NCBI RefSeq assembly: GCF_009834875.1
Contig: NZ_WVHT01000003.1
Location: 489,097-553,096, forward strand
Direction: 5' to 3'
Origin: Hufsiella arboris
Lineage (GTDB): Bacteria > Bacteroidota > Bacteroidia > Sphingobacteriales > Sphingobacteriaceae
DNA length: 64,000 bases
The notes under the pieces are model-generated. The model made no database searches. It was not told the DNA's origin and saw only the letters and a program-made list of their open reading frames with translations. Positions 34,069 to 43,225 of this stretch are shown in pieces (position 1 is the stretch's first letter; every line of letters starts with the position of its first letter). Position numbers and translations under genes: made by a program.

Positions 34069-34959
34069 ATGGCAAAAAGATTTTTAATGATTGGCATGAT
34101 TGCCGCATTAGTTTTAAATGAAATTCAGGTATACGCTCAGTATAATAAACCGTTAAGGCACTTTATGCAGGCGGTTCCATCCCCCGCCAGCGCCATCCCA
34201 TATGGAAATAATCCGAGTGCCGGACATTATGTGCAGGTTGGTGATGCAAAAATCTACTATGAAGTCTACGGAAAAGGAAAGCCCTCTGTCGTCCTTCACG
34301 GCGGAATTTTCGGGTCGACGTACGAAATGAAACAATTTATTGATAGCCTTTCTAAAAACTACCTGGTGATAGCGATATCGACCAGAGGACATGGTAAATC
34401 TGAAATTGGCTCCGAGCTCATCACCTACGAATTGAAGGCAAATGATGTGTTGGCCGTTATTCAGACGGTAACCAAAGACAGCGTAGCTATTTTAGGCTTT
34501 AGTGATGGCGCTTATACAGCCTACAAACTGGCCAGTATGTATCCTGACAAAGTCAAAAAGCTCATTGCGATCGGAGCTGGTGAATTTTATCATGGCGGTC
34601 CACGCACATTTAACTTTAAGGCCCAGGAAATAATTCGCGCTGATAGTTCGTATTGGACGCAGCAGTTAGCTTTGATGCCTGAGCCGAAACGATTTCAGGA
34701 ATTTTTAACCAAGATGGCTGACTTCTATAACCAGCTGCAGGTGGGAAAGGAATTGTTCTTCACCATCAAATGTCCTGTACTGGTGATGGCTGGAGAAAAA
34801 GATCAGAACGCCCCCATGCCGACTATTATCGACGCATATCACATGATTCCTAAAAGCCAGTTAAGTATCATTCCCAATGTTTCTCATCCGGCGTTCCTCG
34901 ACAATTTCCCGGCAGTATGGGCAAGCATCGTCCCCTTTTTAAAACATTACTCACGTTAG
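34069..34959 (+). CDS. Alpha/beta hydrolase, exported
   Basis: Alpha/beta-hydrolase-fold protein of 296 residues with a signal peptide (ends near VYAQ). The oxyanion HGG motif is VVLHGGIFGS, the nucleophile elbow GFS145DGA, and the acid and histidine are in AGEKDQNAP and NVSHPAF. The substrate is unknown. First gene of a three-gene operon: the SnoaL-like gene follows after 12 bases and the oxidoreductase overlaps that. Together they may act on a small hydrophobic metabolite (inference). Confidence 0.9.
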   Translation: MAKRFLMIGMIAALVLNEIQVYAQYNKPLRHFMQAVPSPASAIPYGNNPSAGHYVQVGDAKIYYEVYGKGKPSVVLHGGIFGSTYEMKQFIDSLSKNYLVIAISTRGHGKSEIGSELITYELKANDVLAVIQTVTKDSVAILGFSDGAYTAYKLASMYPDKVKKLIAIGAGEFYHGGPRTFNFKAQEIIRADSSYWTQQLALMPEPKRFQEFLTKMADFYNQLQVGKELFFTIKCPVLVMAGEKDQNAPMPTIIDAYHMIPKSQLSIIPNVSHPAFLDNFPAVWASIVPFLKHYSR

Positions 34960-34971
34960 ATAAAATAAAAA

Positions 34972-35394
34972 ATGGATAAACAACAGGACGAGCAAGCGGT
35001 TGAAGATTTGCTCCATAGATATAGTCAAGCAATAAGTGCTTCCAGAAGCGATCTTATTCCGGATTTTTATACGACTGACGCGCTATTTATGCCCGAAGGT
35101 TATAAGCCTTTAACCAGGGAGACGTTGGCCGGCGGCAATCCAACGCCTTTCATCAGGAATAAATATCTAATTAGCTTTTCTATTGAAAACGTAGTCATTG
35201 ATCATCATTTTGCTTTTGTGAATGCAGCAGCGCAAACCAAAATGATTGACCTAAAAAATGGCGGTGAAACTACAAAGTTGAGCAAGGACTTTTTTGTGCT
35301 TCAGGAGTATAATGAAGAATGGCGAATATTTCGCTATATGTTCAACAACCAGAAAGAACAAACTGCCCCTGAGCGTATCAAGCAAAAACAATGA
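34972..35394 (+). CDS. SnoaL-like / nuclear transport factor 2 family protein
   Basis: Cytoplasmic protein of 140 residues with the NTF2-like fold pattern: [37 protein letters not shown], then strands ending in [18 protein letters not shown]. Such DUF4440/SnoaL-like proteins are often isomerases, dehydratases or ligand-binding partners of unknown substrate. It lies in the operon of the alpha/beta hydrolase. Its TGA overlaps the ATG of the quinone oxidoreductase gene (ATGA). Confidence 0.8.
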   Translation: MDKQQDEQAVEDLLHRYSQAISASRSDLIPDFYTTDALFMPEGYKPLTRETLAGGNPTPFIRNKYLISFSIENVVIDHHFAFVNAAAQTKMIDLKNGGETTKLSKDFFVLQEYNEEWRIFRYMFNNQKEQTAPERIKQKQ

Positions 35395-36359
35395 AGGCTA
35401 TAGTTTTAAATCGACCCGGCGGCCCTGAAAATTTTTTGATCGAGGAACGTCCCATACCAGTACCCCAGGAGGGCTGGGTGCTGGTTAAAGTAAAAGCGTT
35501 CGGGCTAAATCGATCCGAACTTATGACCCGAAAAGGTCTATCGCCAGATGTAATATTTCCACGTGTCTTAGGTATTGAATGCGTGGGAGAAGTGGAAAAA
35601 GATCCTTCCGGTAAATTTAAACAGGGACAAAAAGTTGCAGCATTCATGGGCGGTATGGGAAGGGATTTTGATGGCAGTTACGCAGAGTATGCGGTGTTGC
35701 CCAGCACCCTATTGAGCGCATTCGAAAGTGATTTGCCGTGGGCGCAATTGGGAGCCATGCCTGAAATGTTTCAAACTGTATACGGCTCACTCCATTTAGC
35801 ACTAAAAATTAGGCAGGGTGAGGGAATTCTGATCCGTGGCGGTACTTCGTCTATTGGAATGCTGGCGATCCAACTGGCAAAAAACAGTGGCCTGACGGTG
35901 ATTGCCACCACTAGGGATCCGGCCAGGAAAGAACTGTTGATCAATAATGGTGCTGACTATGTAGTGATTGATGATGGCAACATAGCTGAACAAGTGAAAG
36001 CGATTCAGCCGGCAGGCGTAAATAAAATACTGGAACTGGTCGGCACCGCCACGCTTAAAGACTCATTAGCTTGCGCCGCAGCAGGTGGAATTGTTTGTAT
36101 GACGGGAATGCTGGCAGAACAATGGTCATTTAAGGATTTTGCGCCGATGGAATATATACCCGCAACCGTTTGTTTGACCGTGTATGATACCGGGCAAATC
36201 AGGGTTGACAACCAAAGCTTTCAGCAATTTATCGATGAGGTTACCGAAGGTAAAATCAAACTTCGTATAGGTAAAATATTTCAATTGACAGAAATCCAGG
36301 AAGCGCACAGGCTGATGGACAGAAACGCTGCCGGCGGTAAAATCGTTGTCGTTAACTAA
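35391..36359 (+). CDS. Zinc-free MDR quinone oxidoreductase family protein
   Basis: NAD(P)-dependent medium-chain reductase of 322 residues. It has the MDR entry [22 protein letters not shown], the [13 protein letters not shown] loop, GIECVGEV, and the Rossmann segment [19 protein letters not shown]. No zinc-ligand cysteine set is present, which fits quinone-oxidoreductase/enoyl-reductase type. It overlaps the previous gene by 4 bases and is the last gene of the operon. Confidence 0.9.
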   Translation: MKAIVLNRPGGPENFLIEERPIPVPQEGWVLVKVKAFGLNRSELMTRKGLSPDVIFPRVLGIECVGEVEKDPSGKFKQGQKVAAFMGGMGRDFDGSYAEYAVLPSTLLSAFESDLPWAQLGAMPEMFQTVYGSLHLALKIRQGEGILIRGGTSSIGMLAIQLAKNSGLTVIATTRDPARKELLINNGADYVVIDDGNIAEQVKAIQPAGVNKILELVGTATLKDSLACAAAGGIVCMTGMLAEQWSFKDFAPMEYIPATVCLTVYDTGQIRVDNQSFQQFIDEVTEGKIKLRIGKIFQLTEIQEAHRLMDRNAAGGKIVVVN

Positions 36360-36368
36360 ATTATCTTT

Positions 36369-36461
36369 ATAAAAAAATGCGTCACCCTGATCTTAAGCTG
36401 TATCCTGCTTTGCCAAAGTTTTCTGATCGCCCAGGTTATGCAGCGTACTAATTTACTATAA
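36369..36461 (+). pseudogene. Possible remnant of a signal-peptide-encoding gene start
   Basis: Just after the oxidoreductase stop, the frame from ATA 36369 reads KKCVTLILSCILLCQSFLIAQ, which looks like a complete Sec signal peptide, then stops after nine more codons. There is no normal start codon: ATA stands where ATG would be. It could be the first codons of a gene lost to the convergent subtilase region. Weak evidence: hydrophobic pattern and position only. Confidence 0.3.
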
Positions 36462-39297
36462 TCAGCTTCCTTGCTTCATCAAACTTATCAAAATTCAGCC
36501 GGTACATGTAAACGCCGCTGCTTAGGCCGGTCAGATCCAGGCGATACAGGTGAAGCCCTTTATCCAGGGTCGCTTTGATCAGGTTTTTCACCAGCTGTCC
36601 GCTGGTATTAAACAGCTGAAGCGATACATTGCCGCTTTGCGGAATGCTAAACTGTATGGTTGTACTTGTATTGGCAGGGTTGGGAAAGTTCTGAAAAAGG
36701 CTTGTAATAGGCGAAACGGGAATTTCCGGCGCTATCGTGTTATACCTATTTTGCGCGGCTGCTGCACTTTTCTGCAGATCGTTCAGGTTATCTCCTCCGA
36801 TGAGCGCAAAGGCAAATTTAACCGATTGATTGGCCGGAATCCCGACCGGCCCATAGCCTGTTACGTGCATTACATCGAGCCCTGAAGTGATATTATCACC
36901 GATCCCGGTAGATTTGATCCCGCTGGACAGTGTTTGAAATTTTTCCTGGCGGGTGAAATTATCGTCAGCTAAAAGATCGCCGCTCAACTGGTATGACATA
37001 GGATAGTAAACCGGCGACGCAAAACCGGTGCTTAAAAGTTTTACGCCGGCGTAAGGTTCAGAAGAAACTTTGCTCAACGTATACGCCATGTTATTGCCGG
37101 CATCAAACCGCGTTACATTGTCCGAGCCTGTGTTAATATCCCAGTCGGTAAATAATCCTAAATAAAATCCATTCAGATCCGTATTTCCCTGGTTAAAAAC
37201 CTCGTATTCCGCTATCACATATTTGTCGTCGGGCGAAGCTCCATAAGCCACATGTGTGTTTCTTACCTTTACATTAAGTGGGTTCGACGAGCCGTTATCA
37301 TTAAATTCTGCGGTTGCGGCGAACGCAGCCGATGTTCCAGCCAATGGCGATGCTTTGCTTATTTTAACGAAATCCTCATCATGATTACCGGATTCTGAAC
37401 GCGCATTATCAGATAGGCGACTGCCCGATGTTGCGGCCATCAATGAAGCTTCGTATAGCAGTGAATGACCTTTATAAATAAACCCCTGGCCGTTGGTTGC
37501 ATCGCCGTCACTGAACCCGATGCGCCCGTTGCTGGTAATCGTGGTAGCTATTTGGTTTGCCTGGTAATTTATATAGTCCTTTGAAACGACCAGCGTGAAC
37601 GTTTCGAAATCCTGGTAAGTGCCGGAGGAATAGTTTAGCTTAAAGAGTACTTCCTGATTGTCACCAATGCCTGGCTTTACATATACAACAAACGGCCCGA
37701 CTCCCGATTTTACTTCGCCAGTTGCCAGCGAGGCAACGGTTTGTTTATTTTGAAGAACCGTAACCTCGTTACCTGAAGCAAGGGTAACCACCAGGTTTTG
37801 CACCGGGGAAAGAAAGTTTTTGAGATCAAAGAATAACTGCAAGGTATCTCCCGGCGGATAAATACCTGAGCTTTTGTCGACGATCGATGTTTTTTGATTT
37901 CTTACCGACGGCGGAGATTCACTCAGCGCCCGGAAGACATTCAGGCGTCCCTTTCCAAGCTGTCCGGCATAATTCGGATTTTGCGCATCGATATTATCTG
38001 CAGTTACGCGCAGGCGCTCGCCGACCTGGGCCATCGTCAGTTCCGGATTATAAGCTTTTACCAAGGCTGCAGCACTGGAAACCATCGGTGTAGCCATCGA
38101 AGTGCCCGAGTAACTTCCGTAGCGATTATTGTACAGCGTATTCAGGATATTGTTTCCGGGAGCTGATATCGATACATAAGTTCCGTAATTGGAGCTTCCG
38201 CTTTTACGATCATTAGACAATACGCTCGACACGCCGATCACACCAGGATAACCGGCCGGGTAATCCGGCTGCGTGTGGTTTTCATTGCCGGCTGCAGCAA
38301 CAATAAGACAGCCCTTGCTTAGCGCATAGTTCACCACATCCTGACCGAAGGAACTCCCACCGGTGCCTCCCCAGGAACAGTTGATGATCTGTGCGCCGTG
38401 ATCCGCCGCGTACTTAATACCTTCATAACCTTTATATATCGCTTCACCATTATTGTCTGCAGCAACCTTTACGATCATGAGTTTTGCCGCATTAAAGGCA
38501 ATCGCCGAAACTCCCTTTTTGTTGTCCGTAACAGCCGATGCAAGGCCGCTTACGTGAACGCCATGGTCGGTCGAATCGCTTTTTACCGAGGGATCGTTAT
38601 CAGGAGCCGGTGCATTTCCCGAAGAACCGACGAAATCCCATCCGTAATAATTATCTACATACCCATCGCCGTCGTCATCCACTCCATTTACAGGGTCAGA
38701 TGCATTCAGATAGATGTTTGCCGATAAATCTTCGTGTGTGAGGTCGGTTCCCGAATCCACAATGGCGATGATAACGCCGGAAGCATTTCGTAGTAAGTTC
38801 CAGGCTTGGGGAGCCTTTACCTGGTCGAGGTAGGATTGACTGCCCGAGGTATAGAAATTATCGTTCGGCACATATTTACTGTGATAGATGAAGCTGGGTT
38901 CAGCATACTCTACATTTTCATCAGACAGCAGTTCATTGATCGTTGCAAATAATTTGTCGTCGGCCACATGCAACTCAAAAATACGGTCAAGGCCGGATTT
39001 ATCGTTTTCAATGCGTTTGGATACCTTATTATCGCGCGACTGTAAAAGCTGTTCTTTAAATACCCGATCAGCTGAACTTATGTTCGTTGCGTTTAACTTA
39101 AAAAGCGACCGAGCATCATTCATGATTGCCGGAGCTCCAGAAGCGGAAGTGGTTTTAAGCTTTACGATAATAACACCGGGCAGGTAATCTGTCCGGGTAA
39201 TATTCTTCGGAAGACTGTAGGTTCTCGGCTGCTTTCTAACTTGCCCGGATGAGCTGAAGCAGAGCGAAAAAAGAAGCAATAGTAAAGGTATCTTCAT
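36448..39297 (-). CDS. Secreted subtilisin-like serine peptidase with T9SS sorting domain
   Basis: Extracellular S8-family protease of 949 residues. Start ATG 39297 (MKIPLLLLLFS), preferred over the longer frame. After the signal peptide and an inhibitor-like prodomain (to about 145), the catalytic triad is D181 (AIVDSGTDLTHED), H245 (DSTDHGVHVSG) and S400 (GTSMATP). An acidic Ca-binding-like loop lies between Asp and His. A beta-rich region follows, and the last 80 residues (FQNFPNPANTSTTIQFSIPQ through KLIIVN) are a type A T9SS sorting domain for export through the Por system. No T9SS machinery genes are in the window. Confidence 0.95.
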   Translation of the reverse strand: MKIPLLLLLFSLCFSSSGQVRKQPRTYSLPKNITRTDYLPGVIIVKLKTTSASGAPAIMNDARSLFKLNATNISSADRVFKEQLLQSRDNKVSKRIENDKSGLDRIFELHVADDKLFATINELLSDENVEYAEPSFIYHSKYVPNDNFYTSGSQSYLDQVKAPQAWNLLRNASGVIIAIVDSGTDLTHEDLSANIYLNASDPVNGVDDDGDGYVDNYYGWDFVGSSGNAPAPDNDPSVKSDSTDHGVHVSGLASAVTDNKKGVSAIAFNAAKLMIVKVAADNNGEAIYKGYEGIKYAADHGAQIINCSWGGTGGSSFGQDVVNYALSKGCLIVAAAGNENHTQPDYPAGYPGVIGVSSVLSNDRKSGSSNYGTYVSISAPGNNILNTLYNNRYGSYSGTSMATPMVSSAAALVKAYNPELTMAQVGERLRVTADNIDAQNPNYAGQLGKGRLNVFRALSESPPSVRNQKTSIVDKSSGIYPPGDTLQLFFDLKNFLSPVQNLVVTLASGNEVTVLQNKQTVASLATGEVKSGVGPFVVYVKPGIGDNQEVLFKLNYSSGTYQDFETFTLVVSKDYINYQANQIATTITSNGRIGFSDGDATNGQGFIYKGHSLLYEASLMAATSGSRLSDNARSESGNHDEDFVKISKASPLAGTSAAFAATAEFNDNGSSNPLNVKVRNTHVAYGASPDDKYVIAEYEVFNQGNTDLNGFYLGLFTDWDINTGSDNVTRFDAGNNMAYTLSKVSSEPYAGVKLLSTGFASPVYYPMSYQLSGDLLADDNFTRQEKFQTLSSGIKSTGIGDNITSGLDVMHVTGYGPVGIPANQSVKFAFALIGGDNLNDLQKSAAAAQNRYNTIAPEIPVSPITSLFQNFPNPANTSTTIQFSIPQSGNVSLQLFNTSGQLVKNLIKATLDKGLHLYRLDLTGLSSGVYMYRLNFDKFDEARKLIIVN

Positions 39298-39354
39298 GCA
39301 GTTCCTTTTAAATGGCACCAAATTGAATTGCTTCCGAAATATCAGATATTAAGA

Positions 39355-40593
39355 TCACTTCATCGCAAACTTTTTACCCGTTTTTGCAACATCTTTTACA
39401 CACCTGAATCCGATGTGATTGGATGCCGAACGATATTCGCCCTTTCCCCTTGTGCCAACCATGTAACGCGTGCAATACTGGTCGGTACATAGAAATGATC
39501 CGCCCCTCTGCACCTTCTTTTTAACTCCGGGCTCTTCCGGATCGAAAGAATCTGAAGGACCTTTTGGATTAACGCTGATCTTGTTCTGCGACTGGCTTGC
39601 GTAATAATCTGAACGATACCAATCGCTGCACCATTCCCACACGTTTCCCGCAATATCATATAAGCCATAATCATTGGCCGGAAAACGCTTTACTGGCGCG
39701 ATGCCTACAAAACCATCAGCCCCGCTATCATGATCAGGAAACGATCCTTCAAAAATATTCGCCATCCATTTACCATTTGGCTGCAGCTTATTTCCCCAGG
39801 TATATAGTTCGCCGGAGCGCCCTGCACGTGCCGCAAACTCCCACTCAGCTTCGGTGGGCAGGCGTTTACCCGCCCATTTTGCATAAGCTGCAGCATCCTC
39901 CCAGGCTATCTGAACAACCGGGTAATTTTCGCGGCCGGCAATTGAACTGCCTTCGCCTGTAGGATGGCGCCAGTCTGCGCCTTTCTGATATGACCACCAG
40001 CGAAGGAAATTATCCAGTGATACCTTCTCTTTCGGAGGACTGAACACCAGGGAGCCAGCTATCAGATTCTCCTCCGGCGCATCGGGAAATTCCTCTTTCG
40101 TTGGCTTTTGCTCGGCAATGGTCACATAACCCGTTGCTTTCACAAATTCCGCAAACTCCTTATTGGTGACTTCAGTGGCGTCCATAAAAAACGGGGATAC
40201 GCCTACACGATGAACGGGGCGCGCATCTTCCATATCGTTATGTCCGCCATCGCTCATACCGACAGGATTTACACCGCCCATGCTGAAATCTCCACCGGAA
40301 ATATAAACCATGCCCTGGGGCGCCGTCAGGCTCTCGATATTATTTATTTTTGAAAGCTGGAAATCGCGTCCGCCGCCATCCATAAAAATTGCGCTGTCGT
40401 TTCTTGACAAGCCGGAAGGCTTACAAAATGATACAGCATCACCCGGAAAATGCGCGTTTTTCGGCATCGGCTGGCTAACCGTGGAAGCAGCGCTGTCAGC
40501 CTGCCGGCGTTCAGAAGCGCTGCGCTGTTTACATGCCGCAAGGGCGGTAAGCAAAATAATAACAGAACCGGTTTTAAAAGTGGCTTTGTTCAT
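39355..40593 (-). CDS. Formylglycine-generating enzyme (SUMF1-type) lipoprotein
   Basis: Predicted oxidase that converts the CxPxR cysteine of sulfatases to formylglycine. It has lipobox ALAAC, the domain signature (FSMGG, then VTNKEFAEFVKATGY), and the core NDYGLYDIAGNVWEWCSDWY. Cys369 and Cys374 in GGSFLCTDQYCTRY match the copper-binding pair Cys336/Cys341 of human FGE, followed by SASNHIGFRC. Most bacterial SUMF1 relatives lack these cysteines, so this one is likely a true FGE. As a lipoprotein it would act outside the cytoplasm. The exported sulfatase at 23616-25235 is the obvious client. It is on the same strand as the subtilase, 57 bases upstream of it. Confidence 0.88.
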   Translation of the reverse strand: MNKATFKTGSVIILLTALAACKQRSASERRQADSAASTVSQPMPKNAHFPGDAVSFCKPSGLSRNDSAIFMDGGGRDFQLSKINNIESLTAPQGMVYISGGDFSMGGVNPVGMSDGGHNDMEDARPVHRVGVSPFFMDATEVTNKEFAEFVKATGYVTIAEQKPTKEEFPDAPEENLIAGSLVFSPPKEKVSLDNFLRWWSYQKGADWRHPTGEGSSIAGRENYPVVQIAWEDAAAYAKWAGKRLPTEAEWEFAARAGRSGELYTWGNKLQPNGKWMANIFEGSFPDHDSGADGFVGIAPVKRFPANDYGLYDIAGNVWEWCSDWYRSDYYASQSQNKISVNPKGPSDSFDPEEPGVKKKVQRGGSFLCTDQYCTRYMVGTRGKGEYRSASNHIGFRCVKDVAKTGKKFAMK

Positions 40594-40665
40594 CAGTAGT
40601 GGAAATCAGTACTCTACAAATTTAGTAGTTTATTCATGAATTAATCTTGGCAAGCGGCAAATAGC

Positions 40666-41295
40666 TTACTGGAAATTGAACGAGAGTCCTCCACTGAAAC
40701 CAAATTGGTAAATACTGGAATAAGATCCCACGCCCACACCTGCGCCGCCGGTTCCAGCGTAAATACCGCCGCTGATACCTTGTGAAATAGAATTCAGTTG
40801 AGCCTGAAGCTTGATGCCGACAGCGCCACCGGCTTTTATTTTGACACCGGCTTTCAGATCCCAGGCAAATTTGGTGTAGGTATCGCCGCCGTCGGCCGAC
40901 ACAATTCCCAGTCCGATACCAGCGCCTCCGTAAGGCATTAACGGGCCGCCGGTAGGAAGATAAGCAACTCCATTAATAAGTAAATAATTAACCGATACTT
41001 TATCATTATCGCGATTGACCTTAAACCCGGTTGCATAATCATACAACGGCGCATGGGTAGTCATCCCAAGATAGGAAAGTTCAATTGCTTTCGTTGGACG
41101 TAAGTAAACGCTGAAATCGGCGCCATAAGTTCCGGCGTCGTCAATTCTGCCATAGGCATTGTATAAATTAAATTTGTCGGCAAAAGTATATCCGCCCATC
41201 ACGTCCAGACCGACACGAAGCTGCTGTTGCGCAAATAATTGATTACCACATCCCAAAACTACCAGAATCAGGAACCATGTTTTTCTTATAGGCAT
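40666..41295 (-). CDS. Outer-membrane beta-barrel-like protein, last gene of the 40.7-48 kb run
   Basis: Exported protein of 209 residues with a signal peptide (ends near LFAQ). Repeated amphipathic strands, Gly-rich turns (GGAGIGLGIVSADGG, TGGAGVGVGS) and a C-terminal SFNFQ indicate a small outer-membrane barrel of the PorT/OmpW-like sort. The function is unknown. It is the last gene of the same-strand run, 68 bases after the lipoprotein gene. Confidence 0.7.
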   Translation of the reverse strand: MPIRKTWFLILVVLGCGNQLFAQQQLRVGLDVMGGYTFADKFNLYNAYGRIDDAGTYGADFSVYLRPTKAIELSYLGMTTHAPLYDYATGFKVNRDNDKVSVNYLLINGVAYLPTGGPLMPYGGAGIGLGIVSADGGDTYTKFAWDLKAGVKIKAGGAVGIKLQAQLNSISQGISGGIYAGTGGAGVGVGSYSSIYQFGFSGGLSFNFQ

Positions 41296-41363
41296 ATCTG
41301 TAAATTTTATTAGACGTTGAAATGGGCAGCAGAATTCTGCTGCCCATACCTGTTTTCATAATA

Positions 41364-42020
41364 TTATTTTGACGAAGCTGTTATCAGACCATCCTTGGCC
41401 AGTTGTTTGGCAAGCGCTTTTTTATAGCCGGCCAAAAAGTCATCGATATTAGATGGGTTCATTGTTTGTGATTGTGCCGACCATACTATCTTTTCAGTTT
41501 TAGCATCATATAAATTGGTTTCCACGTAATAAGTTTTATCAGTGGTATAGTATCCCGGATCATACATACCGGCGCCATAAAAATTACCCCAATAACCCCC
41601 GAAGGTTCCATAATAAGGATATGCACCAACAGGATACGCACTTCCTGGCACATAGCGGCTTTCAGTCTCCTTATTTACCAACGCAACAGTCAAAATTCCA
41701 TCGCTGCCTGTTTCACGAATCTTTTGAAGAACAAGATCCGATTTACTACCTGAGCTTGATTGAAAATCAGGAGTGAAAACATCCAGACTTTTTACCGCTG
41801 CAAAACCGCGGCTGGTAATAGCTTCTGCCATTGAAGTTTCTATCTTTTGCCTGGCCGGCACGTTCGATGTCAAGCCGGCTACAAAAATTTTTTTAAACTC
41901 TGTGGCAGCAGTAAAGGATGGATCTTTATACGATCCTGTTACTGAAGTTGTTGAACTACATGCTGACATGACTAGTGAAATTATCAGCATCATACCCGTA
42001 ATTTTCGTTAAGTTTTTCAT
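41364..42020 (-). CDS. Lipoprotein with TGSYKD motif, paralogue of 49171-49812
   Basis: Lipoprotein of 218 residues with lipobox MSAC and a TGSYKDPSF start to the mature domain. Conserved blocks are FKKIFVAGLTSNVPARQKIE, FTPDF, LQKIRETGSDGILTVALVNKE, SRYVPGSAYP, a Tyr/Gly-rich loop, then YYVETNLYDAKTEKIVWSAQSQTMNPSN. A second, clearly homologous gene is at 49171. The domain is a lipoprotein family of unknown function in Bacteroidota, possibly binding polymers in the periplasm. Its neighbours here are an Omp85-type barrel (36 bases upstream) and a barrel downstream. Confidence 0.75.
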   Translation of the reverse strand: MKNLTKITGMMLIISLVMSACSSTTSVTGSYKDPSFTAATEFKKIFVAGLTSNVPARQKIETSMAEAITSRGFAAVKSLDVFTPDFQSSSGSKSDLVLQKIRETGSDGILTVALVNKETESRYVPGSAYPVGAYPYYGTFGGYWGNFYGAGMYDPGYYTTDKTYYVETNLYDAKTEKIVWSAQSQTMNPSNIDDFLAGYKKALAKQLAKDGLITASSK

Positions 42021-42056
42021 GTTTTATACGTTTTGATTATTGATGTTTAAAAATTG

Positions 42057-43223
42057 TTATCTGAACCAACTGCTTCCAAACACGACGTAATAGGCCCAAT
42101 CTTCCGGGCCGCGTGCCACATCGACACCCATACGCAGTTTAAATTTTCGCGCAATTAAATACCTGAAACCTGTGCCGTAGCTGTAAACCAAAGGATCGTC
42201 GAACATCTCGCTCCACTTATCGTATGCCTCGGCAATGCCTCCATAAAAAACCGCGCTCCATCTGCGGTACAAATCCCATCTGAACTCCGCTTCAGAAAGC
42301 AGCGTTGCGTTCCCCTGGTACCGCATGGTTGGAACACCCCGCAGGTTAACAAACGGCTTAAGGTAAAACGGAGGATCATTTATTGCCTGAGCGCCTTCTA
42401 TTCGTAAACCTCCTGTCAGTTTTTTTGCGATCGGTGTATATCCGATACCTGAATAATTAATCAACCACGAATTGTAATCACTGCCAAGCACTTTATCCGA
42501 CCAGAAAAAATCCGTCTCAACACGGATACCCTTGTCAGGAGTAAAAATATTGTCCCGGTTATCATATTGTATTTGTCCGCCCAACTGGCTCACCATGCTG
42601 TTGATCTCCTTATTCTTCACAAAGTCAGGCAGATTTCCGCCATCGGGTGCAACTTTTGTATTTACTAACATGTATTGCAAACCTGCACTCCACTTAATGT
42701 TGTTAAACTGTTTTAATACCAGCAAGTAAACCGGAATTGTTTTCAAATTCAGCTTAAATTCCTGATCTCCGACAATCGGAAGATTTTTGTAAAATGACAT
42801 ATTGATATCGCCGTAACCGGCAAAAATCCGGTACCGGATCCGCGCTTTCTGAAACGTTCCCGATCTGAAAGCGCCCGCCATCCAGCTATTGTTGGCGGTG
42901 TACATTCCAATTCCGCCAGTGATATCCGGCGGTTGCGGAGAGATGCGTAACTTGCCGTTTACTGAGTCGATTACAGGAGGAACAGGCTTTAAAAATACCG
43001 GTATCAGTGCTCCGCCAATTCCCCCGAGAGCCGGCTCTGTAATAATCGTCGGCACCGCGATAAAACCATGCGCATTGATCATATAATCGCTTAAATCAAA
43101 GGCTCCGTCCAATGAATCCTTAAACGATATTTTATGCTTTTCCTGTGCAATTGCAGTACGCTGCATCAATACGATCAATGCAAAAACTATTAACGTCAAT
43201 ATGCATACAGCGCTGCTTTTCAT
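42057..43223 (-). CDS. BamA/TamA-family (Omp85) barrel, no POTRA domains
   Basis: Outer-membrane barrel of 388 residues. After the signal peptide comes a short N-terminal part (LSDYMINAHGFIAVPTII), then the 16-strand Omp85-type barrel with the typical segments QLGGQIQYDNRDNIFTPDKGIRVETDFF, NLRGVPTMRYQGNATLLSEAEFRWDLY and GVDVARGPEDWAYYVVFGSSWF. POTRA domains seen in BamA/TamA are absent. Such short members are of unknown function. It is 2 bases downstream of the 337-residue protein gene and a relative of the gene at 46177-47217. Confidence 0.85.
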   Translation of the reverse strand: MKSSAVCILTLIVFALIVLMQRTAIAQEKHKISFKDSLDGAFDLSDYMINAHGFIAVPTIITEPALGGIGGALIPVFLKPVPPVIDSVNGKLRISPQPPDITGGIGMYTANNSWMAGAFRSGTFQKARIRYRIFAGYGDINMSFYKNLPIVGDQEFKLNLKTIPVYLLVLKQFNNIKWSAGLQYMLVNTKVAPDGGNLPDFVKNKEINSMVSQLGGQIQYDNRDNIFTPDKGIRVETDFFWSDKVLGSDYNSWLINYSGIGYTPIAKKLTGGLRIEGAQAINDPPFYLKPFVNLRGVPTMRYQGNATLLSEAEFRWDLYRRWSAVFYGGIAEAYDKWSEMFDDPLVYSYGTGFRYLIARKFKLRMGVDVARGPEDWAYYVVFGSSWFR

Positions 43224-43225
43224 AG

